This document shows positions 50,994 through 59,766 of a stretch of 64,000 nucleotides of DNA, in pieces (within the stretch, counting starts at the first letter, position 1; each line of letters begins with the position of its first letter). The stretch is from Geoanaerobacter sp964528055 (lineage in GTDB: Bacteria; Desulfobacterota; Desulfuromonadia; Geobacterales; DSM-12255), in the NCBI GenBank assembly GCA_964528055.1, contig CAZGQM010000008.1:83051-147050 (forward strand), in the 5' to 3' direction. The translations under genes and the position numbers were made by a program. The notes under the pieces are model-generated. The model did not search any database and was not told the origin of the DNA. It was given only the letters and a program-made list of their open reading frames with translations.

Positions 50994-53075
50994 ATGACAT
51001 CTCTAAAAACCAAAATACTCGGCATAATAACAATTATTGTAGTAATGATCGTCTCCATATCGGCACTGGTAACCCTGACCCAGCAGAACAGGATCATATC
51101 AAGCATTGCCGATCGACACAATGCCATGATTACTGAGACTATCAAGGGCTCCATCACTGATGACATGCTGGCCGGCCATTCTGAGGATATTCGCAAGACC
51201 TTTTCCCACATCTCTGACAAGAAACTGTTCAAGACGTTGCGGATCATTGATATGTCCGGCAAGGTCCTCAATTCGGCCGACCCAAGCGAAATAGGCACAA
51301 TGGCTTTCAGTAAAGCTCTTCTGGCCTATAGAAATGGCATCCAAACAGGCAGCACCCATACCGATGGGCATAATTACGTCAGCTTCTCCCCCATCTACAA
51401 CGCGGCTGCATGCAATGGGTGTCATGACCCGTCACGCAAGATCCTGGGACTTTTGGAAATTGAAACGCCAATGGACTATATCCAAGGCTTTCTGGACGAC
51501 ACCAGGAGACAGATCATTCTTACCACAGCGATCATCATACTATTACTCATGCTCTCCATCTCATTTTTCTTGTCCAGATATCTGGACATCCCTTTACGCA
51601 GCCTCATATCTTCCATGCAGCAAATGGAAAAGGGAGAATTTTCCCCTGCTCCCGTCATATCAAGCAGCAAGGAGATGAACCTCCTCTCAACCCATTACAA
51701 TCATATGGTGACTAAACTTCAGCAGCTGCTCACCACAACTGTTGCCAATGAGCGCGATTTGGCACGTGCCCAGGAGAAGTTGATCCATCACCAGGAAATT
51801 CTCAGCATGAACGAACGACTTGAAGAACAGCTAACCGAAATTGAGGGGCTCAACATATCCCTTGAAGAGAGAATCGAAGAGAGCGAGGAAGCCAATTACA
51901 AGATTGCCGACCTTGCCGGTGAGCTTGAAGACAAGAACTCCACCCTTGAGAGGGCTATCTCCCGCCTCTCAACGCTTCACAAGGTGGGACTCGGCATTAA
52001 CTCAACCATGGAGCTGGACACTCTTTTCCACCTGATAGTTAAATCCACCAAAGAGACACTGCAGGCAGAAATCGGCTACATAGCGCTGCATGACCCCGAT
52101 GACCAGACCTTCTCCATTGCAACCATCCACGGCTATGACTCTCCTGTTCAGAATAATACTTGGCCGGCATCCTCTTTCCGTGTCTCATCCTGGGTCATCG
52201 ACAACCGACGACCGATTCTCATCTCCAACATTGCGGAATCTCCGCAATTCGGCACTCACAGCCCACTAGGCTTTCAGCAGAGAACTCTGCTCTCCGTTCC
52301 GCTCCTGAACAACGACAAAGTAGTCGGCACCATAAATGTAGTCAATCACATTGATGGAACTCCCTTCACCAATGAAGACCTCGAGCTGCTTATAACCATT
52401 GCAGGCCAGGCAAGCGTCTCCCTGATGAACGCCTCGCTCTACGAAGAACAGCAAAAGACCTATCTTAGCACGATCCAGTCACTCGTTTCTGCCATCGAGG
52501 CGAGTGACAGCTATACCCGCGGGCATTCTGAACGTGTCACCCACTACAGCCTGCTCCTGGCAAAAAGCCTGGACCTCCCTCAGGAGCGCCTGAAGATCAT
52601 AGAGAGAGCAGCCATCCTCCATGATATCGGAAAGATTGGCATTGACCTCTCCCTTCTCAATAAACGTGAGATTCTGTCCATCCAGGATGTCGTGCAGCTT
52701 AGGGAACACCCTGCCATCGGCGTTAAGATCCTGGAGCCTATCGGATTTCTGCATGATGTAAGTATCTGCATCAGCCAGCACCACGAACGCTTCGATGGTC
52801 AAGGCTACCCCAACAGCCACGCTGCCGACGCATTGCTTCTTGAATCGCGCATACTGGCCATTGCAGATGCCTTTGATGCAATGACCTCCGACCGGCCATA
52901 CCGCAAAGCATTACCGATAGCAGAAGCGATCAGGGAGCTGCATAATAATGCCGGCACTCAGTTCGACCCGCAACTTGTTCCGCAGTTCATTACCGCTCTT
53001 TCACTCTCCGGCAGCGAGGAGATCGACCTTCCTGATCTGCCGTTACAAGCTGAAGCTCTACCTCTTTCAGCTTAA
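50994..53075 (+). CDS. HD-GYP sensor with periplasmic CxxCH (heme-type) domain
   Basis: The protein (about 693 residues from ATG 50994; a GTG at 50961 is possible) has one helix at about 9-29, a periplasmic region with a CNGCH motif at about 140-144, a second helix at about 173-193, HAMP-like and coiled linker (about 195-320), GAF (about 330-475) and HD-GYP (about 490-650). HD-GYP motifs: HSERVTHYS, HDIGKIGI and HHERFDGQGYP. HD-GYP hydrolyses cyclic di-GMP. CxxCH is the covalent heme c motif; heme-bearing periplasmic sensor domains are known in Geobacter chemoreceptors. I infer a heme-controlled phosphodiesterase. Confidence 0.83.
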   Translation: MTSLKTKILGIITIIVVMIVSISALVTLTQQNRIISSIADRHNAMITETIKGSITDDMLAGHSEDIRKTFSHISDKKLFKTLRIIDMSGKVLNSADPSEIGTMAFSKALLAYRNGIQTGSTHTDGHNYVSFSPIYNAAACNGCHDPSRKILGLLEIETPMDYIQGFLDDTRRQIILTTAIIILLLMLSISFFLSRYLDIPLRSLISSMQQMEKGEFSPAPVISSSKEMNLLSTHYNHMVTKLQQLLTTTVANERDLARAQEKLIHHQEILSMNERLEEQLTEIEGLNISLEERIEESEEANYKIADLAGELEDKNSTLERAISRLSTLHKVGLGINSTMELDTLFHLIVKSTKETLQAEIGYIALHDPDDQTFSIATIHGYDSPVQNNTWPASSFRVSSWVIDNRRPILISNIAESPQFGTHSPLGFQQRTLLSVPLLNNDKVVGTINVVNHIDGTPFTNEDLELLITIAGQASVSLMNASLYEEQQKTYLSTIQSLVSAIEASDSYTRGHSERVTHYSLLLAKSLDLPQERLKIIERAAILHDIGKIGIDLSLLNKREILSIQDVVQLREHPAIGVKILEPIGFLHDVSICISQHHERFDGQGYPNSHAADALLLESRILAIADAFDAMTSDRPYRKALPIAEAIRELHNNAGTQFDPQLVPQFITALSLSGSEEIDLPDLPLQAEALPLSA

Positions 53076-53160
53076 AACCGCAAACCGATTGCAGACGTGA
53101 CCCATTTCATGGTATAAGAACTGCCACTACTTCCCCCATCAATTTTATCTCAGGTTAGAC

Positions 53161-54126
53161 TTGGTGCCCCTTTTACTTGATGTCCATGATCTAGCAACCC
53201 AAATCAGAAGCGCCGACCGGGAGGTCAGGGCCCTCAACAGCCTCACCTTCAGCGTTGACGCAGGAGAAACCCTCGCGATCGTCGGAGAGTCAGGCTGCGG
53301 TAAAAGCATGACAGCACTTTCGCTGTTGCGCCTTCTTCCTCCGGGTGCCAGGACCGTCAGCGGCTCCGTCTCGCTGGATGGGGTTGATCTCCTGAAGTTA
53401 AGCGAAGCAGAAATGCGCAAGGTTCGCGGCAATCGGCTGGCCATGATATTCCAGGAACCGATGACCTCTCTCAACCCAGTCATGACCATTGGCTCTCAGG
53501 TTGCCGAAAGCCTCCGCCTGCACCGCGGCCTATCAAAACATGAAGCTGCATCAGAGAGCACCGAACTCCTACGTCAGGTTGGAATCGCCTCCCCTGCCGC
53601 CCGCTGTCGTGAATACCCGCACCAGCTCTCAGGAGGAATGCGACAGCGCGTCATGATAGCCATGGCACTCGCCTGCCGCCCATTACTCCTCATTGCCGAC
53701 GAGCCGACAACTGCCCTTGACGTTACCATTCAGGCTCAGATCCTCGATCTCCTCAACCAGGTCCAGAGCGACCTCGGAATGGGGATGATTCTTATCTCTC
53801 ACGATCTGGGCATAGTAGCGGAAAATGCCCGCCGTACCGCCATAATGTATGCAGGAACCATAGTTGAGAGTGCCCCTACAGATGAGCTTTTTTCAAACCC
53901 TCTACATCCATACACTTCTGCACTTCTCAACTCGCTTCCACAAAGAGCCATCCCAGGCAATAGACTCTCAACCATCCCCGGTCAGGTCCCGGGGTTGACT
54001 GGAGAATTACCAGGCTGCGGCTTTTGTGACCGCTGCCCGGACCTTAACCGTCAGTGCCGCCAAGTACCCCCTCCCCTTCAGGAAGTCAGCAACGGCCATC
54101 TGGTGAGATGCTGGAAGCACGCATGA
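53161..54126 (+). CDS. peptide-type ABC ATPase (DppD/OppD-like)
   Basis: The 321-residue protein has Walker A GESGCGKS, signature SGGMRQRVMIAMALACRP, Walker B LLIADEPTTALDVTIQAQ and H-loop LISHDLGIVAE. Its C-terminal oligopeptide region has a CGFCDRCPDLNRQC cluster typical of DppD/OppD. The start is TTG 53161 or GTG 53164 with AGG before it. ATGA overlap couples it to the next gene. No permease or substrate-binding gene is nearby, so the partners must be elsewhere or absent. Confidence 0.9.
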   Translation: MVPLLLDVHDLATQIRSADREVRALNSLTFSVDAGETLAIVGESGCGKSMTALSLLRLLPPGARTVSGSVSLDGVDLLKLSEAEMRKVRGNRLAMIFQEPMTSLNPVMTIGSQVAESLRLHRGLSKHEAASESTELLRQVGIASPAARCREYPHQLSGGMRQRVMIAMALACRPLLLIADEPTTALDVTIQAQILDLLNQVQSDLGMGMILISHDLGIVAENARRTAIMYAGTIVESAPTDELFSNPLHPYTSALLNSLPQRAIPGNRLSTIPGQVPGLTGELPGCGFCDRCPDLNRQCRQVPPPLQEVSNGHLVRCWKHA

Positions 54127-55112
54127 CTACATCACTTCTTGAAACCAGGGCCCTGGCTCGCGATTTCACGGTGACTGCCGGTCCATTCGGAGTCCGACAG
54201 TCACTCACTGCTGTCGCCGATCTCACCATACGCCTCGCTCCAGGTGAGACTTTGGGAATTGCAGGTGAATCCGGCTGTGGCAAATCGACACTGGCGAGGC
54301 TCATCATGGGGCTCATCCCCCCCACTTCCGGTGAAGTCCTCTTCCGCGGCAATAGAGTTTCAACAATGACACCAAAGGAGCTGACAGCTTTCAGGCATGC
54401 GGTGCAGATCGTTTTTCAGGATCCGTTCTCATCCCTCAATCCCCGAATGCGCATCGGGGATATCATCGGTGAGCCGCTGCAGATTTACAAACTATCATCA
54501 GGAATTGATTTACAGGAGCGCGTAAGGGATCTGATGCATCAGGTTGGTCTCGGCCCGGAGTTGATGGGCCGCTATCCCCATGAGTTCTCCGGAGGTCAAC
54601 GTCAACGGATAGGTATCGCCAGGGCTCTGGCTGCAGCTCCTCAGGTGCTCATTGCGGACGAACCGGTTTCCGCCCTCGACCTCTCCATTCAGGCCCAGAT
54701 CCTCAACCTTCTGATGGAACTCAAGCAGACCTTAAACCTTTCATTTCTCTTCATCGCACATGATCTCTCAGTTGTTCGTCACATAAGTGACCGGATTGCG
54801 ATCATGTATCTCGGAAGGATCGTGGAAACCGGCCCGCGAGACGCAATATTTTCTTCATTCCGGCATCCGTACACCGAGGCGCTGATATCGGCAATTCCTC
54901 AGATCCAATCTCACGCAAGGGCCAAAAGAATTGTTCTTTCAGGCGATGTACCTTCCCCGCTGGCGATTCCTGCAGGGTGTCCCTTTAACAGCCGTTGCCC
55001 ATACGTCAGAGAGCGGTGCAGACAAGATAGACCCTTACTGGAAGAGATTGAACCGGGTCACTTCGTAGCATGTCATTTCTGTAATGAGATTTTTATTAAC
55101 TCTTTTTGTTGA
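54123..55112 (+). CDS. peptide-type ABC ATPase (DppF/OppF-like)
   Basis: The 329-residue protein is the second ATPase of peptide ABC systems. Walker A is GESGCGKS, signature FSGGQRQRIGIARALAAAP, Walker B LIADEPVSALDLSIQAQ. The C-terminal block with AGCPFNSRCPYVRERC is typical of OppF/DppF. It overlaps the upstream gene by four bases, stop ends at 55112. Tail FCNEIFINSFC is Cys-containing and unusual. Cognate permeases are not in the window. Confidence 0.9.
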   Translation: MTTSLLETRALARDFTVTAGPFGVRQSLTAVADLTIRLAPGETLGIAGESGCGKSTLARLIMGLIPPTSGEVLFRGNRVSTMTPKELTAFRHAVQIVFQDPFSSLNPRMRIGDIIGEPLQIYKLSSGIDLQERVRDLMHQVGLGPELMGRYPHEFSGGQRQRIGIARALAAAPQVLIADEPVSALDLSIQAQILNLLMELKQTLNLSFLFIAHDLSVVRHISDRIAIMYLGRIVETGPRDAIFSSFRHPYTEALISAIPQIQSHARAKRIVLSGDVPSPLAIPAGCPFNSRCPYVRERCRQDRPLLEEIEPGHFVACHFCNEIFINSFC

Positions 55113-55183
55113 CATTTATTTATGTAGGAACTATACAGACCATAATATTGGGGCATACCTGCGCAGCAGGGGAGATAAATCGC

Positions 55184-55459
55184 ATGGATTTCGATAAGAG
55201 TAGAGGTTTCGACACGGAAGCTGATATTTTCAAGGTACTTGGACATCCGATCAGGCTCAAAATAGTTGCGGGGCTCTGTTCGAAGGAATGTAACGTAAAG
55301 TACATCTGGGAATGTCTTGGACTGCCGCAGGCAACGGTATCGCAGCACCTGGCGCTACTGAAAAACAAAGGGATTATTGAAGGCAAACGTGACGGCGTTG
55401 AGGTTTTTTATACCGTTGTACACCCACTTGCTAAAAAGATCATCGAAATCATAGGCTAG
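55184..55459 (+). CDS. ArsR-family transcriptional regulator
   Basis: The 91-residue protein is a winged-helix regulator of ArsR/SmtB type: IFKVLGHPIRLKIVAGLCSK, the recognition helix LPQATVSQHLALLKNKGI, the wing IIEGKRDGVEVFYTV. A Cys pair (C-x-x-x-C-N around residues 31-36) could sense metal or thiol state, as in SmtB relatives. The longer frame from 55106 has no site; ATG 55184 follows GGGGAGAT. It lies between the ABC ATPases and rlmI; its targets are unknown. Confidence 0.87.
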   Translation: MDFDKSRGFDTEADIFKVLGHPIRLKIVAGLCSKECNVKYIWECLGLPQATVSQHLALLKNKGIIEGKRDGVEVFYTVVHPLAKKIIEIIG

Positions 55460-55483
55460 ACAGACCGGAAGATTTGTTCCACC

Positions 55484-55512
55484 CCCCTCCCTTCGGAGGG
55501 GTTTTTTATTTT
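55484..55512 (+). terminator. intrinsic terminator after arsR
   Basis: CCCCTCC-CTTC-GGAGGGG with 7-base perfect stem and TTTTTTATTTT tail starts 24 bases past the arsR stop. Confidence 0.92.
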
Positions 55513-55537
55513 GTGCCACAGTTCGGGGAAAAACCCA

Positions 55538-56713
55538 ATGACAAGAATTGAACTTGCACAAGGTCGCGAAAGACGCGTCAAATCCGGACATCCCTGGATT
55601 TTCAGCAATGAGATCGCCCGGGTCGCGGGTCTGTCCATGCCAGGAGACCCTGTTGAGGTTTTTGCCGCCGACGGCTCGTTTCTCGGCACTGGCTATCATA
55701 ACCCACACTCGCTAATCGCAGTGCGCCTGCTTGCCCGAACCCGCGTAGATATCAACTGCCCATCCTTCTTTGTGGAAAGGCTCCAGCGGGCACTGGCATA
55801 CCGGCAACAGATATATCCGGGACTCGCAAGTTACCGTGCCGTGCACGGCGAAGGGGACTTTCTCCCTGGGTTGGTAGTGGACAGGTATGGAGAGTATCTC
55901 TCAATCCAACTTTTGAGTTGCGGGATGAATGCGCGTAAAGAAGCCATAGTCGAAGCTTTGCAGAAGGTTTACCAGCCTGCCGGCATCGTTGCGCGAAACG
56001 ATGTTGCGGTCCGTATCCTTGAAGGACTGGATGAGGAGATAGAGATCCTTGCCGGCACTATTCCCGAGCACCTTGATATAGAGGAACATGGACTACGTTT
56101 CAGGGTCAATCTGCTTTCCGGGCAAAAAACCGGGCATTTCCTCGACCAGAAGGATAATCATCTTCTCCTGAAGGATCATGTGGCAGGAAAAGAGGTGCTG
56201 GACTGCTTCTGCTACTCTGGCAGCTGGGGGGTCCATGCCGCTTACTTTGGCGCCGCCCAGGTGACCTGCCTTGACATCTCTTCAAAGGCAATAGCACTGG
56301 CACAAGAGAATGCCGCGCAGAACGGGGTTGCAGACAGGATGGCATTTGAAACCATAGATGTCTTTGAGCGGCTAAAGAGTATGAAGAGCGAAGGGAGATA
56401 CTTTGACCTTATCGTCATGGACCCACCTGCTTTCGTCAAGAACCGCAAGTTACTGAAGGAGGCCCAGAAAGGCTATATCACCATCAACCGCAGGGCTCTC
56501 GAGCTGCTCAACCCCGGAGGTGTTCTGATAACCTGTTCATGCTCGTACCACATGGAGCGTGAGATGTTTCGCAACCTACTCACAACGGCAGCGCAACAGG
56601 CAGGAAAGAACCTGCGCCTCCTGGAGGTACGGTCCCAGTCGCCGGACCACCCAATCCTTCTGAATGTTCCTGAAACCGAGTACCTGAAATGCGTGATGCT
56701 GCAGGTGGCCTGA
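55538..56713 (+). CDS. rlmI: 23S rRNA (cytosine1962-C5)-methyltransferase RlmI
   Basis: The 391-residue protein has an N-terminal PUA domain (about 1-75, KSGHPWIFSNEI) followed by a Rossmann methyltransferase (about 195-385): LDCFCYSGSWGVHAAYFGA, LDISSKAIALAQENAA and the catalytic MDPPAFVKNRK, with C in ITCSCSYHM. RlmI methylates C1962 in 23S rRNA. ATG 55538 follows GGGGAA and matches the family start (MTRIELAQGRER). It converges with bioC across a 135-base repeat. Confidence 0.92.
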   Translation: MTRIELAQGRERRVKSGHPWIFSNEIARVAGLSMPGDPVEVFAADGSFLGTGYHNPHSLIAVRLLARTRVDINCPSFFVERLQRALAYRQQIYPGLASYRAVHGEGDFLPGLVVDRYGEYLSIQLLSCGMNARKEAIVEALQKVYQPAGIVARNDVAVRILEGLDEEIEILAGTIPEHLDIEEHGLRFRVNLLSGQKTGHFLDQKDNHLLLKDHVAGKEVLDCFCYSGSWGVHAAYFGAAQVTCLDISSKAIALAQENAAQNGVADRMAFETIDVFERLKSMKSEGRYFDLIVMDPPAFVKNRKLLKEAQKGYITINRRALELLNPGGVLITCSCSYHMEREMFRNLLTTAAQQAGKNLRLLEVRSQSPDHPILLNVPETEYLKCVMLQVA

Positions 56714-56727
56714 ATAACAACTTCGTC

Positions 56728-56851
56728 CGATTCCAGATCAAGGATGATATCAAGGCGGCGAGGATTGAGGCGACGAGACGTACATGAACCGTACGTTGAG
56801 GAGCCGAAGTCGAGCCAACAAAGATAGCGCCTTGATATGGAGTTGGAATCA
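56728..56851. repeat. REP-like structured inverted repeat
   Basis: Between rlmI and bioC is a hairpin-rich block. Outer arms share ATTCCA ... ATATCAAGGCG (56730-56757) with the complement of CGCCTTGATAT ... TGGAAT (56828-56849). Inside, ACGTAC and GTACGT make a further stem around ATGAACC. Repeated elements of this shape occur in multiple copies in related genomes as I recall, but copy number was not checked here. It may serve as a bidirectional terminator for the two converging genes. Its right arm overlaps the bioC stop codon. Confidence 0.6.
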
Positions 56852-57658
56852 CGCCTTTCGCCCCACCCCGTAGATCACCTCATAGGTAGCGGGAATGCCA
56901 TTTTCATTCCCGAACTCCGTACGGTACAGTTCCATCATTGTCAACATCACCCGCCGTTCTGCAAGTCCGCGAACTGTCGACCTGACCGCATTGCCAGCAC
57001 CAATCCGTCGTATGGATCGAAGCAGATGCGGAACATCGGGATGGGTCTCAATCTCAAGCTCAGATGCAAGATACTCCTCATCAAGCCCGGCAAGTCTGAG
57101 CGCCGTCCTCACGTGCTCAACATCCTTGAACGTATGGGTCCGGTCAGATCCACCGTTCCCAGCTGTTTCTACGGCCAGACGATAGGAGTCACGCAGCTCA
57201 AACAGGGTCTCCCTGCCAAACAGGGCGAAACAGAACCGCCCACCCGGGCGTAGGACCCGTGTTATCTCATTTAAGGCCGGTTCCAGGCTCTCCAGCCACT
57301 GAAAAGTGGATGTAGAAACCACGAGATCAACGGAAGCAGGGGTAAAGGGGAGATATTCCGCATCCGCGGTGACAAACCTTACCCGAGAGTTGCCAGCGAG
57401 CCGCTCACGTGCAGCCAGTCCCATGCCGATTGCCATGTCAAGCCCCACCAGTTGTGCTCCGGGATAACTCACCGCAAGCTTTTCCAGAAGTACGCCTGTT
57501 CCGGACCCGATATCAAGTATAGTGCCCTGTTCAGGTACAGCAGAGAGCAGACGGACGAAACGATCCAGAACCCTTTTCTGTACAATCGCATGACGATCGT
57601 ACTCATTTGCCTGGCTGTCAAAGGAACGCCGTACCCGCTGGCGGTCAATCCCGGACAT
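56849..57658 (-). CDS. bioC: malonyl-ACP O-methyltransferase BioC
   Basis: The 269-residue SAM methyltransferase starts biotin synthesis by capping malonyl-ACP. Motifs are VRRSFDSQANEYDRHAIVQ, ILDIGSGTGVLLEKLA, VGLDMAIGMGLAAR and FSTFQWLE. The frame reaches 57730 but ATG 57658 has GAGAGG before it and overlaps bioH by 14 bases. Order bioF-bioH-bioC on one strand supports the name. Confidence 0.9.
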   Translation of the reverse strand: MSGIDRQRVRRSFDSQANEYDRHAIVQKRVLDRFVRLLSAVPEQGTILDIGSGTGVLLEKLAVSYPGAQLVGLDMAIGMGLAARERLAGNSRVRFVTADAEYLPFTPASVDLVVSTSTFQWLESLEPALNEITRVLRPGGRFCFALFGRETLFELRDSYRLAVETAGNGGSDRTHTFKDVEHVRTALRLAGLDEEYLASELEIETHPDVPHLLRSIRRIGAGNAVRSTVRGLAERRVMLTMMELYRTEFGNENGIPATYEVIYGVGRKA

Positions 57659-58469
57659 GGAGCCTCTCAAGAAATCCCCCAAGCAGTCGATTGAACTCCT
57701 CCGGGTGCGAGAGGAAAGGCGCATGACCACAACCTTTCATCACCTCCATTTCTGAATCAGGGATATGCTCTGCCATGTACTGTGAAGCCGCCGGCAGAGA
57801 GATGGTGTCACAACTGCCGTGGAGCAGGAGTACCGGCCTGTCGATACGCGGCAATATCCTTCGAAGGTCCGCTCCGGCGAGCAGTTCAAGTCCCTGAAGC
57901 GCAACCCCGGATGCAGGCTGCCTGCCGAGAAGTATGATCTCTCTAACTACACGCTGGTACTGATCCTGCTGGATCTCGTCAGGTGCAAACATCTTCTTGA
58001 AAAAATCACCCATGGTCTTTGCATAATCCCGTTGCAGTCGTATCGCCATCCCGCGGATATCCTTGGAGGGCAAACCGTGGGCGTATCCCTCGCCCGCAAC
58101 GAAGCGCGGGGTTGTACCTACCAATACCAGCCCTGCCAGTAGCTCCTTCAGTGCGGCAAAGGCCTCAAGCGCCACCATGCCACCCAGAGACCAGCCAACG
58201 AGCACAACCCGTTCCAGTGACAACCCCTGTATCAGCTCGACCAGATCTTCAGCCATATCTGACAGAGTGAGCTTTGTCGACATCGGGGCAACGGAACGAC
58301 CGTGTCCGCGCAGATCAGGTACGATAACCCTCCAGGAATCTGTCAGCGCCTTCTTCTGGAAATGCCACACAATACCGCTCATTGCCCAGCCGTGGATAAA
58401 TACAATGGGAGACCCTTCACCCAGTTCTTCATAGTAAAGGTCTTCATTAGTATGCAGCCTGAAGTACAT
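57645..58469 (-). CDS. bioH: pimeloyl-ACP methyl ester esterase BioH-like hydrolase
   Basis: The 274-residue alpha/beta hydrolase has the oxyanion region HGWAMSG, the nucleophile elbow VGWSLGGM (Ser), and a C-terminal GCGHAPFLSHP His. In biotin synthesis BioH removes the methyl group from pimeloyl-ACP methyl ester. Position between bioF and bioC argues for that role over other esterases. ATG 58469 follows AGGGGGAC and overlaps the bioF stop (GTGATG). Confidence 0.85.
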   Translation of the reverse strand: MYFRLHTNEDLYYEELGEGSPIVFIHGWAMSGIVWHFQKKALTDSWRVIVPDLRGHGRSVAPMSTKLTLSDMAEDLVELIQGLSLERVVLVGWSLGGMVALEAFAALKELLAGLVLVGTTPRFVAGEGYAHGLPSKDIRGMAIRLQRDYAKTMGDFFKKMFAPDEIQQDQYQRVVREIILLGRQPASGVALQGLELLAGADLRRILPRIDRPVLLLHGSCDTISLPAASQYMAEHIPDSEMEVMKGCGHAPFLSHPEEFNRLLGGFLERLHVRD

Positions 58470-59677
58470 CACCGTCCCCCTGCTGAGCATCTGCTGATGA
58501 CTCCGAGAGTTGCACCTACCCGCTCGATCGCTTTTGCGGCAGCAGCAATCTCTTCAACCGAATGGGTTGCCATGATGGTGCAGCGGAGCCTGCTCGTACC
58601 GGTGGGTACCGTAGGTGGCCGTATCCCCTGGACAAACAACCCCTCCTCAAGCAGGAGTCGGGTAAATTCCATGGTAAGCTTTGCGTCTCGGGTGAGGATC
58701 GGAACAATTTGCGAATTGCTCCCCATGGTATCGAAACCAGAGCCCTTTAAAGCACTCCTGAAGTTTGACGTATTCTTCTGCAGGTTGTTTCGCAGTACGG
58801 CACCTTCCGGCGAATCCACAAGGTCAATCGCAGCCAGCGATGCAGCAATGACCGCAGGTGGCAGCGAGGTTGAAAAGATGAAACTTCGGGCACGGTTTAC
58901 AAGGTAGTCTACCAGATCTTGGCTTGCAGCAGCGTAGGCACCAAAGCTTCCGAGAGCCTTGCCGAGTGTACCCATATGAATGTCAATCGAATCTGAAACT
59001 CCGAATAGTTCAGCGCTTCCCCTGCCATTGGGTCCCAGCACTCCGGTTGCATGGGCATCGTCTACCATCAGAACGGCTCCGAACTCCTTTTTGAGCCTTG
59101 CCAGTTCGTCAAGATGCGCGATGTCGCCGTCCATGCTGAACACCCCGTCGGTTACTATCAGGCGACGTCCGGTGGTGTCGGTATTCTCAAGGAGCCTTCG
59201 CAATGCAACCATATCGTTGTGAGGATACCGGATGAGCCTTGCTCTGGAAAGCAGAGCACCATCAACTATACTGGCGTGGTTAAGACGATCCGAAAAGATG
59301 CAATCACCCCTTCCGACCAGTGAGGCAATAATCCCGGTATTTGCCGCATACCCTGAATTAAAGAGCAGGGATGCCTCAGTTCCTTTAAAAGTAGCAATCC
59401 GTTTCTCAAGTGCATCATGGAGTTCCATGGTGCCTGAAACCAGCCTCGAAGCGCCGCTTCCGGTCCCGTAACGGTTAATTGCCAATGCTGCGGCCTCTTT
59501 CAGGGCCGGATGGTTTGCAAGTCCGAGATAATTGTTGGAACAGAGAATCAGCAACTCTTTCCCGTGCAAAGATATTCGAGGGCCCTGCTCACCCCCGATC
59601 GTCCTCATCTGACGATAAAGTCCCTGCTCCCTGAGGGCATCCAGTTCTCCCCTAATATCTTCCAGCACAGTCTGCAC
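58469..59677 (-). CDS. bioF: 8-amino-7-oxononanoate synthase BioF
   Basis: The 402-residue PLP enzyme condenses pimeloyl-ACP with alanine. It has the substrate block LILCSNNYLGLANHP, TGSGASRLVSGTMELHDAL, and the PLP lysine in TLGKALGSFG after HMG. It starts at GTG 59677 with GGAGG eight bases before. It leads the bioF-bioH-bioC run; bioA, bioD and bioB are not in the window. Confidence 0.94.
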   Translation of the reverse strand: MQTVLEDIRGELDALREQGLYRQMRTIGGEQGPRISLHGKELLILCSNNYLGLANHPALKEAAALAINRYGTGSGASRLVSGTMELHDALEKRIATFKGTEASLLFNSGYAANTGIIASLVGRGDCIFSDRLNHASIVDGALLSRARLIRYPHNDMVALRRLLENTDTTGRRLIVTDGVFSMDGDIAHLDELARLKKEFGAVLMVDDAHATGVLGPNGRGSAELFGVSDSIDIHMGTLGKALGSFGAYAAASQDLVDYLVNRARSFIFSTSLPPAVIAASLAAIDLVDSPEGAVLRNNLQKNTSNFRSALKGSGFDTMGSNSQIVPILTRDAKLTMEFTRLLLEEGLFVQGIRPPTVPTGTSRLRCTIMATHSVEEIAAAAKAIERVGATLGVISRCSAGGR

Positions 59678-59766
59678 GAGCCTCCAGATCTACTGTTACA
59701 TTAGCGGCAAAGTTCTAACACACTGCCACTTGCTAGTCAACCTATGATGGAACCAGGTTTACCTCT

